A stretch of 64,000 nucleotides of DNA, from positions 372,001-436,000 of the forward strand of contig NZ_JAQYUS010000001.1 in the NCBI RefSeq assembly GCF_030686865.1, read 5' to 3'. The notes under the pieces were generated by a model. The model made no database searches. It saw only the letters and a program-made list of their open reading frames with translations, and had not been told where the DNA came from. The stretch is from Kaistella sp. SH40-3. GTDB lineage: Bacteria > Bacteroidota > Bacteroidia > Flavobacteriales > Weeksellaceae. A program made the translations under genes and the position numbers. Positions 16,253-25,149 of this stretch are shown one piece after another (positions within the stretch are counted from its first letter, which is position 1; each line of letters begins with the position of its first letter).

Positions 16253-18058
16253 ATGAACGGAAGAATTTTAGAATTAGCAAAAAACCCAGAATTATTTCAA
16301 ATCAAAGATTTGGAATTATTGAGTGGTGAGATTAACAAACATCCTTATATTCAAAGTTTGCGAGCGTTACATCTTTTAGGAACACATCGTTTGCAACCAG
16401 AAAATTACGCCAATGAACTTTCTATTACCGCAGCCTATACGACCGATAAAAAAATACTTTATCAGTTGATTAATTCTAAGGAAGAAACAAAACAGGAGGT
16501 AAAAAGTTCGTTAAAAAAAATTGTTGAGGAACCAGTTGTTTCACAAGAATCCACTAATAATTTTACTAAAATTGAAGCAGCAGTAATTGATGCGCCAAAA
16601 CCGGTTTTCGTAAATGGAGAATTAAACAGGATTTTATTTGAAGGCGAAGAAGATTTTCTGGATCAAGAATCCGAAACAATCGACATAGAATCTACAATCG
16701 AATCCGGACAAATTGTTACTCAGAAACCTGATTCAGTAATAGTTATTGAAAAATCACCTGAATTCACCGAAGCAAACGATGCTGAAAATTTCAGCACAGA
16801 AGAAATTGTGAAAGAGGAAAATATTTCTGAAGAAAAAGAATTAATAGAAAATCCTGCTGACCTTAGTTTTCACGAAACGGCAGATTTTTTACCTGAGGTT
16901 AAAGTTGAAACTACTTCTGAAAATATAGAATCGGAAAAAACTCCAAAATTCACTGAAAGTAATGATGCTGAAACCTTTAGCAAAGAAAAAATCGTGAATG
17001 AAGATTTTATTTCTCTGGAAAAACCTATTATTGAAGATGCAAGCGAGGTGAGTTTTCATGCGACAACTGATTTTTTACCCGAGGTTAAAATCGCTTCAAA
17101 TCCAGAAAAAGCAGAAGTTCAGGAAATGCCAAAACCTGTTTTGAACAAACATGAAGAGGAAATGAAACGCCTTATTGCTGAAGTTGAGGCGAAAATAAAA
17201 GCAACCAAAAAACAAAAACCAACTTCCACAGAAAAAGAGGAAACTGCAAAGAGTGCTGAAGTTAATTTCTCTGAGACTCAAAGTTTTGAAATTTCAAAAA
17301 TAAAAGAAGCTAAAACAGAAATAACTGAATTAGAAACGATTACTGAGAAAGAAAAAGTTATTATCGCTGAGAAGCCAGAAGATAAAGTGACAGAAATTAA
17401 GTTAGAACAAACAGAAATAAAAGCAGAGTCTATTCAAGAAACAAGGTCAGATTGGAAACCAATGTCGTTTTCTACAAATACTCCCGATGCTTTAATTGAC
17501 AAAAAACAAGGAGTTCAAACGCAGAAAACCTCCATTAATAAAGAAAAAAAAGAAACAGTAAAAGAAGAAACTCCTGCAACAGAAAGACCAATTTTTAATG
17601 TTTCATTCTTTACACAAAAAGTATCTGCTTTAAATAAAGAAGAAGAAATTAAAGAAGCATCAGAAGACGAAAAAAACGCCGAAAAAATTGAAGAAAGCAA
17701 CGTTCCGGACTTTATCAACACTTGGCAAAGTTGGTTAAAAATCGACCGAACTAAAGAAGAAACCAAAGAGAAAATCGAAATTTCGATTACGGAAATTAAA
17801 AACAAAGTCATTGAAAACTTTATTGAAAAAGAGCCGAGAATTTCGAAATTAAAAGAAGAATCAGATTTCGTAATCAAGGAAAGAAACGATGATATTTCGC
17901 ATCTGATGACCGAGACTTTAGCCAACCTCTACATTGAACAGAAATTGTACGCCAAAGCAATTAAAGCCTTCGGAATACTTTCTGAAAAACATCCAGATAA
18001 AAAATCCTATTTTAATGATAAAATAAAGGAAGTCAAGGAATTACGCCAAAACAAATAA
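16253..18058 (+). CDS. acidic repeat protein with C-terminal TPR-like helices
   Basis: 601 residues, last gene of the sigma-54 activator/lptE operon. No signal peptide. Residues 1-75 form a small helical domain, about 76-500 are Glu/Lys-rich and probably disordered or coiled coil, and 548-601 (LMTETLANLYIEQKLYAKAIKAFGILSEKHPDKK) resemble a TPR pair. Inside the acidic region a 53-residue block is duplicated at 166-218 and 228-280 (both ending FHxTxDFLPEVK), offset by 62 residues. Homologues at this site are found in other flavobacteria as hypothetical proteins, from memory. Function unknown. Confidence 0.7.
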   Translation: MNGRILELAKNPELFQIKDLELLSGEINKHPYIQSLRALHLLGTHRLQPENYANELSITAAYTTDKKILYQLINSKEETKQEVKSSLKKIVEEPVVSQESTNNFTKIEAAVIDAPKPVFVNGELNRILFEGEEDFLDQESETIDIESTIESGQIVTQKPDSVIVIEKSPEFTEANDAENFSTEEIVKEENISEEKELIENPADLSFHETADFLPEVKVETTSENIESEKTPKFTESNDAETFSKEKIVNEDFISLEKPIIEDASEVSFHATTDFLPEVKIASNPEKAEVQEMPKPVLNKHEEEMKRLIAEVEAKIKATKKQKPTSTEKEETAKSAEVNFSETQSFEISKIKEAKTEITELETITEKEKVIIAEKPEDKVTEIKLEQTEIKAESIQETRSDWKPMSFSTNTPDALIDKKQGVQTQKTSINKEKKETVKEETPATERPIFNVSFFTQKVSALNKEEEIKEASEDEKNAEKIEESNVPDFINTWQSWLKIDRTKEETKEKIEISITEIKNKVIENFIEKEPRISKLKEESDFVIKERNDDISHLMTETLANLYIEQKLYAKAIKAFGILSEKHPDKKSYFNDKIKEVKELRQNK

Positions 18059-18062
18059 AGAG

Positions 18063-18089
18063 AAACCCACTAAAACAAGTGGGTTTTTT
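18063..18089. terminator. bidirectional terminator between convergent genes
   Basis: AAACCCACT (18063-18071) pairs with AGTGGGTTT (18078-18086) around AAAACA, followed by T to 18089. It fills the gap between the plus-strand operon ending at 18058 and the DUF4126 gene ending at 18090. Confidence 0.85.
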
Positions 18090-18737
18090 CTATTCTATAT
18101 TTTTTCGATCTACCGCCTCAACATTGATTGTTTTAGAATTTCGGTCTGTATTAAAATTCCTAAATTTTCGCCAAAGTTTGCGGCCCAAAACCAATACGAT
18201 TATAATTAATATAATTGTTGCAATAAAAGCGATAATTGGCGCTGCCATAGCTAAAATCGACATTACACCCGCTCCAGCCGTTTCCGTAGTTGCGACTACA
18301 GAATTCCCCAATCCTCCCGTCGTTGCCGTGGATGCAGCACGCGTTCCTGCAAACCCTGAACTGATTGCTGCAGCAGTTCCGCCACCCGCAATTAAAGCCA
18401 AAGCCCATTGTGGAAAAGTTCCCATATCTGCGAACTGACTTGCAAACATAACTGAGCCAGCAATCGTTGCCAAAGGAATCGACATCGTATCTAAAAGGTG
18501 ATCTACAAAAGGGATATAATAGGCAAGAATTTCAACAATCGTAGCGATTCCAGTTGTAATTAAAACGGGTAAACCAGCAAGCCAGTGAAAGTTTTCGTTC
18601 ATTGGAATCCAACCCATATAAGAAGCAAGACTCACGGCGAACATCGGTAGAAAAACACGAAATCCAGTTGCGGCGGCCAAACCAATTCCCATAAAAGCAC
18701 TGAGAACGTAAGGTAAATATGGAATATTGTCAAGCAT
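18090..18737 (-). CDS. DUF4126 family membrane protein
   Basis: 215 residues with about five hydrophobic segments and alanine/glycine-rich helices (FMGIGLAAATGFRVFLPMF at the N-terminus, AGGGTAAAISSGFAGTRAAS centrally). This matches DUF4126, a family of inner-membrane proteins without known function. Transcribed away from rnpA with a 66-base gap, so it may share that transcript. The frames opposite it (18079-18438) and within it (18160-18408) are low-complexity shadows. Confidence 0.8.
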   Translation of the reverse strand: MLDNIPYLPYVLSAFMGIGLAAATGFRVFLPMFAVSLASYMGWIPMNENFHWLAGLPVLITTGIATIVEILAYYIPFVDHLLDTMSIPLATIAGSVMFASQFADMGTFPQWALALIAGGGTAAAISSGFAGTRAASTATTGGLGNSVVATTETAGAGVMSILAMAAPIIAFIATIILIIIVLVLGRKLWRKFRNFNTDRNSKTINVEAVDRKNIE

Positions 18738-18803
18738 TTTCTGTACTGTTTTTAAAATTATATCTTTCCCAAATTTACAAAAACCGTGCTATGGTTCTAA
18801 ATT

Positions 18804-19184
18804 TTATTTCACTGATTCACAAAGTTTTATAAAATTTTCTTCTACCACTTTAAAATGAGGAGGCATTTCTTTAGAAATCCAGAAAACCATTGATAAAGAA
18901 TTTGCTCCAAACTTATCTACAAAAATCTCTTTGTTTAAACGGTAACATTCACGCAGCAATCGTTTGATTCTATTGCGATCGTGCGCTCTTTTAAAATGTT
19001 TTTTAGAAACTGAAACTCCCACTTTTTGCTTTTCATAAGAAAAATCTTCTTGTGGTTTTTTATCTAAATTTAAAGTGATGATTCGTAAATTATCGCAAGT
19101 TTTCCATTTGCCCTTTTCAAAAAGCAAACCGATTTCTTTTTTATGTTTCAATTTCTCCTCCTTTGGAAGTTTGAAATCACTCAT
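18804..19184 (-). CDS. rnpA: ribonuclease P protein component
   Basis: 126 residues, the small basic protein subunit that supports the RNase P RNA in removing tRNA 5' leaders. The signature FKRAHDRNRIKRLLRECYR (about 69-87), the RNR box, is intact, as is the N-terminal FKLPKEEKLKHKKEIGLLFEKG region. It overlaps the upstream tcdA gene by eight bases and is not beside rpmH or dnaA, unlike in many bacteria. The RNA subunit gene is not in this window. Confidence 0.93.
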   Translation of the reverse strand: MSDFKLPKEEKLKHKKEIGLLFEKGKWKTCDNLRIITLNLDKKPQEDFSYEKQKVGVSVSKKHFKRAHDRNRIKRLLRECYRLNKEIFVDKFGANSLSMVFWISKEMPPHFKVVEENFIKLCESVK

Positions 19185-19905
19185 CTTTTTTAATTAAATA
19201 ATTAATGACTTCTGCCGCCGCATATAATCCAAAAATAGCAGGAATATAACTTATGGTTCCGTAAAAAGACCTTTTAAAATTACTTCCATCAGTCATTTTT
19301 AAACTTTCCTGATCCTGAATTTCAGTTGAAAAAACACATCGAACACCTTTGTCAATATTTTCTTTTTTTAACCGTTTTCGAACTTGTTTGGCAAGATGAC
19401 AACTTTGGGTTTTATGGATATCGCGAACCAAAACTTTTGACGGATCCATTTTTCCACCTGCGCCCATGCAACTTACGATTTTCACTTTTCTTCTTCGGGC
19501 ATTTAGAATTAAAGTAACCTTTGGCGAAACACTGTCGATACAATCCAAAACATAATCATACTGCTGATTATCAAAAATTGTTTCCATATCTTCTGGATTC
19601 AGAAACTGATTGAGTTGCGTCAGTTTTAAATCTGGATTAATATCTAAAAGCCGCTCACCAACGATTTCTACTTTTGGTTTTCCCAAGGTAGATTTTAAGG
19701 CTGGTAATTGCCGATTAATATTGGTAAGATCAACTGTATCACCATCAACAATTGTCATTTTTCCGACGCCGGCTCTGGCCAAAAATTCGACAGCAAATGA
19801 GCCGACACCGCCCAAACCAATTATCAGCAGGTTCGCTTTTTGCAGTTTTTCTAAACCGCTTTCTTTAATCAATAATTCTGTTCTTTCGAGCCAGTCTTTT
19901 TTCAT
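19177..19905 (-). CDS. tcdA: tRNA threonylcarbamoyladenosine dehydratase (TcdA/CsdL)
   Basis: 242 residues, an E1-like ThiF-superfamily enzyme. The nucleotide-binding GLGGVGSFAVEFLARAG lies near residues 30-46, followed by DGDTVDLTNINRQ with its ATP-contacting residues. TcdA cyclises t6A37 of tRNA to ct6A using ATP. It starts by overlapping the TatD hydrolase stop (ATGA) and ends overlapping rnpA, giving a compact tatD-tcdA-rnpA operon of nucleic-acid enzymes. The length fits TcdA rather than MoeB or ThiF. Confidence 0.9.
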   Translation of the reverse strand: MKKDWLERTELLIKESGLEKLQKANLLIIGLGGVGSFAVEFLARAGVGKMTIVDGDTVDLTNINRQLPALKSTLGKPKVEIVGERLLDINPDLKLTQLNQFLNPEDMETIFDNQQYDYVLDCIDSVSPKVTLILNARRRKVKIVSCMGAGGKMDPSKVLVRDIHKTQSCHLAKQVRKRLKKENIDKGVRCVFSTEIQDQESLKMTDGSNFKRSFYGTISYIPAIFGLYAAAEVINYLIKKDE

Positions 19906-20537
19906 TTTAAAGGAGAAATATTAAAAATTTGTAGATTTTCTTGGATTTGTTCCATAAGGTTTTCCACTTTCAAATTTTTCAAATCAGAAACTTTTTGATA
20001 GAGTAATTGAATATCAAAATCAGAATCATCAGTTTCCAGAAATAATTTATCGATTGGGAATTCTTTTACAAATTCCTGCAAATTTACATTTTGCAAAACA
20101 GATTTTCCGAAACTTAAATAAAAATCGTGTTTTTTTAATTCCTCTCCAATTGTTTTTCTTTTATTAAATCCATGCACAATCATAGGGACTTTTGCTTTTT
20201 TCCGAAAATGAATTAATTGAGGAAACCTTCTTACACAATGAATAATTAATGGTTTGTTTCGCTCATTTGCCAATTCAATTTGTCTTTCAAATAAATCTTC
20301 CTGAAGTTCATCTGCAATATTGATGAGTCCATCTAAACCACATTCACCTATTGCAATACAATTTTTGTGTTTCGTAATTTCATTTAACCAATTGAACTGT
20401 TGTTCAGTATAATGCATTGTTAAATTAGGATGGATTCCGGCAGAGAAATAAAGATTTGGTGGCGTTTCTTCGACACCCAAATTATAAATTCCTGTCGTTT
20501 TTTGAAAATGATGATGATGAAAATCAAAATAAGTCAT
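19902..20537 (-). CDS. TatD family metal-dependent hydrolase
   Basis: About 211 residues from ATG 20537; the longest frame adds two codons from a TTG at 20543. It shows the TatD metal ligands in order: FDFHHHH near the N-terminus, IGECGLDG with the bridging Glu, IHCVRR, VHGFNK and LETDDSDF with the catalytic Asp. The family has 3'-5' exonuclease or deoxyribonuclease activity. It is shorter than typical TatD (about 255), as in a flavobacterial subgroup. First gene of the tatD-tcdA-rnpA operon, divergent from the TetR regulator. Confidence 0.85.
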   Translation of the reverse strand: MTYFDFHHHHFQKTTGIYNLGVEETPPNLYFSAGIHPNLTMHYTEQQFNWLNEITKHKNCIAIGECGLDGLINIADELQEDLFERQIELANERNKPLIIHCVRRFPQLIHFRKKAKVPMIVHGFNKRKTIGEELKKHDFYLSFGKSVLQNVNLQEFVKEFPIDKLFLETDDSDFDIQLLYQKVSDLKNLKVENLMEQIQENLQIFNISPLK

Positions 20538-20589
20538 CCTCAAAAATAACTAAAAACAGAGAAGCAGTGATTAAACATTTGTTTTAAAT

Positions 20590-20628
20590 TGTGTTATATT
20601 TTATTTAACTTTACTAAAAACTAACACA
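20590..20628. promoter_or_regulatory. widely spaced inverted repeat before TetR gene
   Basis: TGTGTTA (20590-20596) and TAACACA (20622-20628) are exact complements separated by 25 bases, ending just before ATG 20632. It could be part of an autoregulatory site of the TetR protein, though TetR operators normally have closely spaced arms. Confidence 0.25.
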
Positions 20629-20631
20629 CAC

Positions 20632-21258
20632 ATGAAAAAAAAATTTACTGAAAAACAAATCCATATCTTAAATGTTGCAGAAAAACTCATTGCCAAAAAA
20701 GGCTTTGAGGGAACTTCGGTGCGAGATATTTCTACCAATGCCAACATTAATGTTGCCATGATTTCTTATTATTTCGGCTCGAAGGAAAAAATGATGTCTT
20801 ACCTCTACCAATATCGCGTTCAAAAAACCAGAGAGAGTTTTGCAGAATTTGCAGAAGTCATCAGAGACGGAAAACCAGAAATGCAAATGAAGGAATTAAT
20901 AAAATATGTGGTAAGTCAATTATTTAAATTCAATTATTTCCACGGTTTTGTAACGCAAGAACTTCGACATACAGAACATTTAAAAGAAGATTTACTGGAG
21001 TTTTACACCACATTTACTTCGAAGATAGATGACGTAATTAAAAAAGGAGTTGCGTCGGGAGTTTTCAGCAATGCTCCAAAACCAGAAGACATTTTAACTT
21101 TGATTGTGGGTTCTTCGTTATTCGTCATTCGAAATAAAAATTTCTACGAACTATATGTTGCTGGAAAAGAAGAAAACTATATAGAAGAATCTGAGAAAAA
21201 AGTTCTAGCCAACCTATTAGTAACTGTTTTTTCGCTTTTAGGGTATCAATCGCATTAA
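20632..21258 (+). CDS. TetR/AcrR family transcriptional regulator
   Basis: 208 residues. The N-terminal helix-turn-helix (KGFEGTSVRDISTNANINVAMISYYFGSKE, about 22-51) is typical TetR. The C-terminal ligand domain is helical and unassigned. The gene is divergent from tatD and 108 bases before bamD, which has its own promoter; no transporter lies beside it, so its target is not evident. The sequence VAMISYYFGSKEKMM resembles regulators of fatty-acid or efflux genes in Flavobacteriia, but that is not specific. Confidence 0.88.
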   Translation: MKKKFTEKQIHILNVAEKLIAKKGFEGTSVRDISTNANINVAMISYYFGSKEKMMSYLYQYRVQKTRESFAEFAEVIRDGKPEMQMKELIKYVVSQLFKFNYFHGFVTQELRHTEHLKEDLLEFYTTFTSKIDDVIKKGVASGVFSNAPKPEDILTLIVGSSLFVIRNKNFYELYVAGKEENYIEESEKKVLANLLVTVFSLLGYQSH

Positions 21259-21306
21259 AATATTAGTTAAATTATCATAAAAAAAAATCTATTGACAAAA
21301 AAGTTA

Positions 21307-21314
21307 TATTTTTG
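21307..21314 (+). promoter_or_regulatory. TAnnTTTG -7 promoter element for bamD
   Basis: TATTTTTG followed by CACC, 52 bases before the bamD start. Downstream in the presumed 5' untranslated region, GCAGAAA (21326-21332) and TTTCTGC (21348-21354) can form a hairpin with a 15-base loop, ending 12 bases before the start codon. Confidence 0.6.
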
Positions 21315-21366
21315 CACCCTAAACCGCAGAAATTAGAAATCAATTAGTTTCTGCAATAATTTATTT

Positions 21367-22329
21367 ATGAAAAAGTATTTGATTATTACTCTCGCATTTT
21401 TTGCATTATCTGCCTGTAACAGACAACAGGATTTGGCCTTGAAAAGTGCAGACAAAGACTATATTTTAAAAGTAGCCAACGAAAAATTCGAAAAGAAAAA
21501 ATGGAAAGATGCCTTGGCGTTATACGAAAGACTTTCGAACCTCGTTGCTGGTACAGATGACGCACCGAATGTAGTTTTCAATTCAGCCTACTCAAACTAT
21601 TATGACAGAAATTACAAGTTGGCTGGACACCAGTTCAAGAATTTCTCGGTAACCTTCCCGCAAGATAAACGTGCAGAAGAAGCAGCATATATGTCGGCAT
21701 TATGCTACTACGAAGGAAGTATGGATTATAACCTGGATCAAACGAGTACAGAGTTAGCCATTAATGAAATGCAGAATTTCCTTAATAACTATCCAGATTC
21801 TGAGCGGTCAAAAAACATCGATAAATTAATTGATGAATTAACCTATAAGTTAGAATTTAAAGCCTACGAAAACGCGAAGCAGTATTTCAAAATGGCTGAG
21901 TATAAAGCAGCAAGTACCGCATTTGAAAATGTATTAGATGATTTTCCAAGTACAAAATTGCGTTCTAAAATTTACGATTACATGCTAAAATCAAAATACG
22001 AATTAGCAGTAAACTCGGTTTATAGTTTAAAGAAAGACCGAATTGAAAGTGCTTTAGCCTTTACCAAACAAGTAGAAAGAGATGTTCCTGGAACCGATAA
22101 TGCGCAATTGGCTATCGATCTTCGAACTAAATTATTGAAAGAAAAAGAAAACTTTGCTGAACTTGAGAAAAAAGTAGAAGCCAGAAATAAAGAACTTAAA
22201 GAAAAAATGCAGGATGCGGAAGCCAATATGAATTTGGAAAAAGACAAGCGTGAATCGGAAAAATTACAGAGAGACAGTGCTAATATGGCAACTCCTGCTC
22301 CGAACGCATCTTTCAAAATCAAAAAGTAA
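21367..22329 (+). CDS. bamD: outer membrane protein assembly factor BamD
   Basis: 320 residues with lipobox ALSAC (Cys17). TPR-like repeats follow (KWKDALALYERLSNLV, NYKLAGHQFKNFSVTFPQDKRAEEAAYMSALCYYE), matching the YfiO/BamD pattern in which the lipoprotein docks on BamA to insert beta-barrels. The last 60 residues are a charged coiled coil (KKVEARNKELKEKMQDAE), a longer tail than in proteobacteria. First gene of a conserved bamD-rpoZ-coaBC-DUF4835-recN run. Own promoter at 21307. Confidence 0.92.
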   Translation: MKKYLIITLAFFALSACNRQQDLALKSADKDYILKVANEKFEKKKWKDALALYERLSNLVAGTDDAPNVVFNSAYSNYYDRNYKLAGHQFKNFSVTFPQDKRAEEAAYMSALCYYEGSMDYNLDQTSTELAINEMQNFLNNYPDSERSKNIDKLIDELTYKLEFKAYENAKQYFKMAEYKAASTAFENVLDDFPSTKLRSKIYDYMLKSKYELAVNSVYSLKKDRIESALAFTKQVERDVPGTDNAQLAIDLRTKLLKEKENFAELEKKVEARNKELKEKMQDAEANMNLEKDKRESEKLQRDSANMATPAPNASFKIKK

Positions 22330-22333
22330 TCCG

Positions 22334-22341
22334 TATATTTG
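22334..22341 (+). promoter_or_regulatory. TAnnTTTG -7 promoter element for rpoZ
   Basis: TATATTTG directly followed by CAAATT, 29 bases before the rpoZ start and just after the bamD stop. It suggests that rpoZ also has its own promoter. Confidence 0.5.
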
Positions 22342-22370
22342 CAAATTCCAATTATAACAACCAACTGAAA

Positions 22371-22694
22371 ATGAGCGTAAAAGATTCTAAAGCCGAATTA
22401 AGTACAATAACTTACGATAGAGATAAAATCGAAGAGAACGTAGGTTCTATCTACGAAGCAATCGTGGTGATGGGTAAAAGAGCAGAGCAGATCAATGCAG
22501 AAATTCGCTCTGAACTTCACAATAAACTAGATGAATTTGCAGTGCATAATTCAACGCTAGAAGAAGTTTTTGAAAATAAAGAACAAATCGAGATTTCAAA
22601 ACATTACGAAAAACTTCCAAAACCAACTTCGATTGCGATCCAAGAATGGTTAGACGGAGAAATCTACTACAGAAAAACTGAAGAAAGAAACTAA
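22371..22694 (+). CDS. rpoZ: RNA polymerase omega subunit (Bacteroidota type)
   Basis: 107 residues. The protein lines up with RNA polymerase omega: the segment IEENVGSIYEAIVVMGKRAEQINAEI corresponds to the conserved helix (E.aiViMgkRA.QI) of RpoZ. The long acidic C-terminal part is typical of the Bacteroidota branch. Omega helps fold and assemble beta prime. It lies 41 bases after bamD and is followed by a hairpin at 22715-22748. Confidence 0.85.
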   Translation: MSVKDSKAELSTITYDRDKIEENVGSIYEAIVVMGKRAEQINAEIRSELHNKLDEFAVHNSTLEEVFENKEQIEISKHYEKLPKPTSIAIQEWLDGEIYYRKTEERN

Positions 22695-22714
22695 TTATTT
22701 ATTTCTTTAATTAT

Positions 22715-22751
22715 TTTAAAAGTCACAGAACATCTTGTTTTTGTGACTTTT
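22715..22751 (+). terminator. probable terminator after rpoZ
   Basis: AAAAGTCACA (22715-22724) pairs perfectly with TGTGACTTTT (22739-22748) around a 14-base loop. The trailing T run is short, so this may be weak and allow read-through into coaBC. Confidence 0.6.
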
Positions 22752-22830
22752 ATATTTAATATCGTTTGTGTTATTAAAATATGTTTGCAAAAATTTAAGT
22801 AAATTCGTTCAACTTTAAAAATTCTAATTA

Positions 22831-24027
22831 ATGAAACTTCAAGGTAAGAAAATCCTCATCTGTATTTCCGGTGGAATTGCCGCATACAAAATAAATTACC
22901 TCATCAGAGATTTCATAAAAAAAGGTGCGGAAGTTCAAGTTTTAATGACGCCTTCTGCCGAACAGTTTGTTTCAAAACTCACGCTTTCTACGCTTTCTAA
23001 AAATCCGGTTTACAGCGATTTTTATTCTGAAAATGGAACCTGGAATAATCATGTAAAACTGGCACTTTGGGCAGATGTTATTTTAATGGCTCCCTGCACT
23101 GCGAACACCTTATCGAAGATGGTTCACGGCATGTGTGACAACTTGGTTTTAGCAACTTATATGTCTGCGAAATGTCCCGTGTTTATTGCCCCAGCAATGG
23201 ATTTAGATATGTATCAACATCCATCTACAAAACTAAATTTAGAATTGGCTGAAGATTTCGGGCATCATCTAATTCCGGCGGAAGATGGCGAATTAGCCAG
23301 CGGATTATCTGGCGTAGGAAGAATGGCAGAACCGGAAACCATTTCGCAAATCATTGAAGACTTCTTTAATTCCAATAGAAATTTAGAAGGAAAAACCGTT
23401 CTTATTACCGCTGGTCCAACTTATGAAGCAATAGATCCTGTTCGGTTTATTGGAAATCATTCTTCCGGGAAAATGGGATTTTCACTTGCAGAAGAAGCCG
23501 CCAATCGAGGTGCAAAAGTAATTATGATTTCAGGCCCAAGTTCTGAAAAAACCAATCATCAAAATATAGAAGTTCACCGCGTAACTTCGGCGAAGGAAAT
23601 GTTTGCTAAAGTTTTTGAATATTACGAAAATGCAGATATTGCTATTGCAAGCGCTGCTGTGGCTGATTATGCTCCAAAAGAAATCGCCCAGGAAAAAATT
23701 AAAAAGAATGATGATTCTTTAACGATAGAATTGGTGAAAAATCCAGATATTCTAAAAACGATGGGTGAAAGAAAAACCAAACAATTCCTAGTAGGTTTTG
23801 CTCTGGAAACTCAAAATGAAGAAGAAAACGCGAAAGGAAAACTTCAGAAAAAAAATCTGGATATGATTGTTCTGAATTCTCTTCGGGATGAAGGTGCAGG
23901 TTTTAAAGGCACAACCAATAAAATTAAAATCCTCACCAAATCTACCATTACAGAATTCCCCTTAAAATCAAAAGAGCATGTAGCCAAAGATATTTTAAAT
24001 TTCGTGGAAGATCAGATTTTGAAATAA
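22831..24027 (+). CDS. coaBC: bifunctional phosphopantothenoylcysteine decarboxylase/phosphopantothenate-cysteine ligase
   Basis: 398 residues, two enzymes of coenzyme A synthesis. The N-terminal CoaC domain (about 1-180) is an FMN-dependent decarboxylase with ISGGIAAYK, the PASANT-like segment APCTANTLSKM, and PAMDLDMYQH. The C-terminal CoaB domain (about 185-398) ligates cysteine to 4'-phosphopantothenate using CTP, seen in TAGPTYEAIDPVRFIGNHSSG and AAVADY. Length matches the fused enzyme. Part of the bamD-recN run. Confidence 0.95.
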   Translation: MKLQGKKILICISGGIAAYKINYLIRDFIKKGAEVQVLMTPSAEQFVSKLTLSTLSKNPVYSDFYSENGTWNNHVKLALWADVILMAPCTANTLSKMVHGMCDNLVLATYMSAKCPVFIAPAMDLDMYQHPSTKLNLELAEDFGHHLIPAEDGELASGLSGVGRMAEPETISQIIEDFFNSNRNLEGKTVLITAGPTYEAIDPVRFIGNHSSGKMGFSLAEEAANRGAKVIMISGPSSEKTNHQNIEVHRVTSAKEMFAKVFEYYENADIAIASAAVADYAPKEIAQEKIKKNDDSLTIELVKNPDILKTMGERKTKQFLVGFALETQNEEENAKGKLQKKNLDMIVLNSLRDEGAGFKGTTNKIKILTKSTITEFPLKSKEHVAKDILNFVEDQILK

Positions 24028-24064
24028 TATCCTTAAATTTCCGTTTTCAAACTTTAAATTAATA

Positions 24065-24970
24065 ATGAAGAAACTTTTTACGATATTCATCCTTTTATTA
24101 ACCTTCAACTTGAGTTTTTCTCAAGAACTCTTGGCAAATGTGCAAATCAACACGCAGCAATTAGCGGGGAGCAATGTGCAGGTTTATAAAACTTTAGAAA
24201 AAAACCTACGGGATTTCATCAACAATACAAGTTGGACCGGAAAAAAATTGCAGAACTTCGAAAAGATCAAATGCAATTTCGCCGTCATTATTAATGAAAA
24301 AGCAGGAAGCAATAATTACAAAGCGAGCATTGTAGTGCAGGCAGTTCGCCCGGTTTTTAACACGACTTATGAATCGCCGCTTTTGAACTTAAATGATACC
24401 AATTTCAGTTTTGATTATACTGAAAATGAAAACCTTGTTTTTAATGAAAGACAATTTTCAGGAAAAAACTTAATCGATGTGATCAGCTTTTATGTGTACA
24501 CCATTCTAGGTTATGACGCCGACAGTTTTAAGGTGCGTGGCGGACAACCCTGGTTTGAAAAAGCACAGAAAATTTCTAATAATGCGCAGAATCAAAATTT
24601 CGCGGGCTGGTCTGTAATGGAAGGTACGCGGACAAGAGGTGCGCTGATTGACAACATGCTGAAACCTGAACAAAATACATTGCGAAACCTTTACTATACC
24701 TATCACCGCGCTGGTTTAGATAATCTTGGTAAACAGGATCAGACTTCAGGTAAAAAGATTATTGCAGATGCTTTGATGCAGTTAAAAGCGTATGAAAATA
24801 ATTTCCAGATGAATTATCCTATTAACATTTTCATCGATACCAAAAAACAGGAAATCTTCGATATTTTTAATAATGGAAGTAATGCCAGTGTAAACATGGC
24901 TGATCTGAAATCCCTTTTCACCATTTTATCACCGAAAGATATCGACAGCAAATGGAACAAGTGGAAATAA
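24065..24970 (+). CDS. DUF4835 family protein (PorD-like, type IX secretion associated)
   Basis: 301 residues with signal peptide MKKLFTIFILLLTFNLSFSQ. The body (ELLANVQINTQQLAGSNVQVYKTLEKNLRDFIN) is the conserved start of the DUF4835/PorD family, named for a gliding-motility or type IX secretion role in Porphyromonas-type systems. Conserved between coaBC and recN in many Flavobacteriia. Probably periplasmic; the exact role in secretion is uncertain. No other type IX secretion gene is in the window. Confidence 0.85.
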   Translation: MKKLFTIFILLLTFNLSFSQELLANVQINTQQLAGSNVQVYKTLEKNLRDFINNTSWTGKKLQNFEKIKCNFAVIINEKAGSNNYKASIVVQAVRPVFNTTYESPLLNLNDTNFSFDYTENENLVFNERQFSGKNLIDVISFYVYTILGYDADSFKVRGGQPWFEKAQKISNNAQNQNFAGWSVMEGTRTRGALIDNMLKPEQNTLRNLYYTYHRAGLDNLGKQDQTSGKKIIADALMQLKAYENNFQMNYPINIFIDTKKQEIFDIFNNGSNASVNMADLKSLFTILSPKDIDSKWNKWK

Positions 24971-25110
24971 TTTCCGGTTTCATTTTCACGCTAATTAAAA
25001 AATAATTTTCAAGAGTTACATTGTTAAAATTCTGTTAACAGCGGTGTTTTAGCCGTTTTCGATTTACTTATCTATTTCATAATCTCTTTTAAAGTCTTAA
25101 ATTTACAGCC

Positions 25111-25132
25111 CGAAGTTTGCTTTAAAACTTCG
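25111..25132 (+). promoter_or_regulatory. hairpin in the recN leader
   Basis: CGAAGTTT (25111-25118) is exactly complementary to AAACTTCG (25125-25132) with a six-base loop, ending 17 bases before the recN start codon. It has no T run, so it is not a terminator and could affect translation. The rest of 24971-25149 holds no other feature that I can support. Confidence 0.3.
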
Positions 25133-25149
25133 TAATTGATTTTTCAAAT

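Noticed and set aside
18079-18438. 119-codon ORF opposite the DUF4126 gene
   Set aside because: It is an antisense, low-complexity shadow rich in Ala, Val and Ile of a well-supported membrane gene.
20590-20628. TetR operator
   Set aside because: The arms are 25 bases apart, too far for a typical TetR dimer, so it is only listed as a low-confidence inverted repeat.
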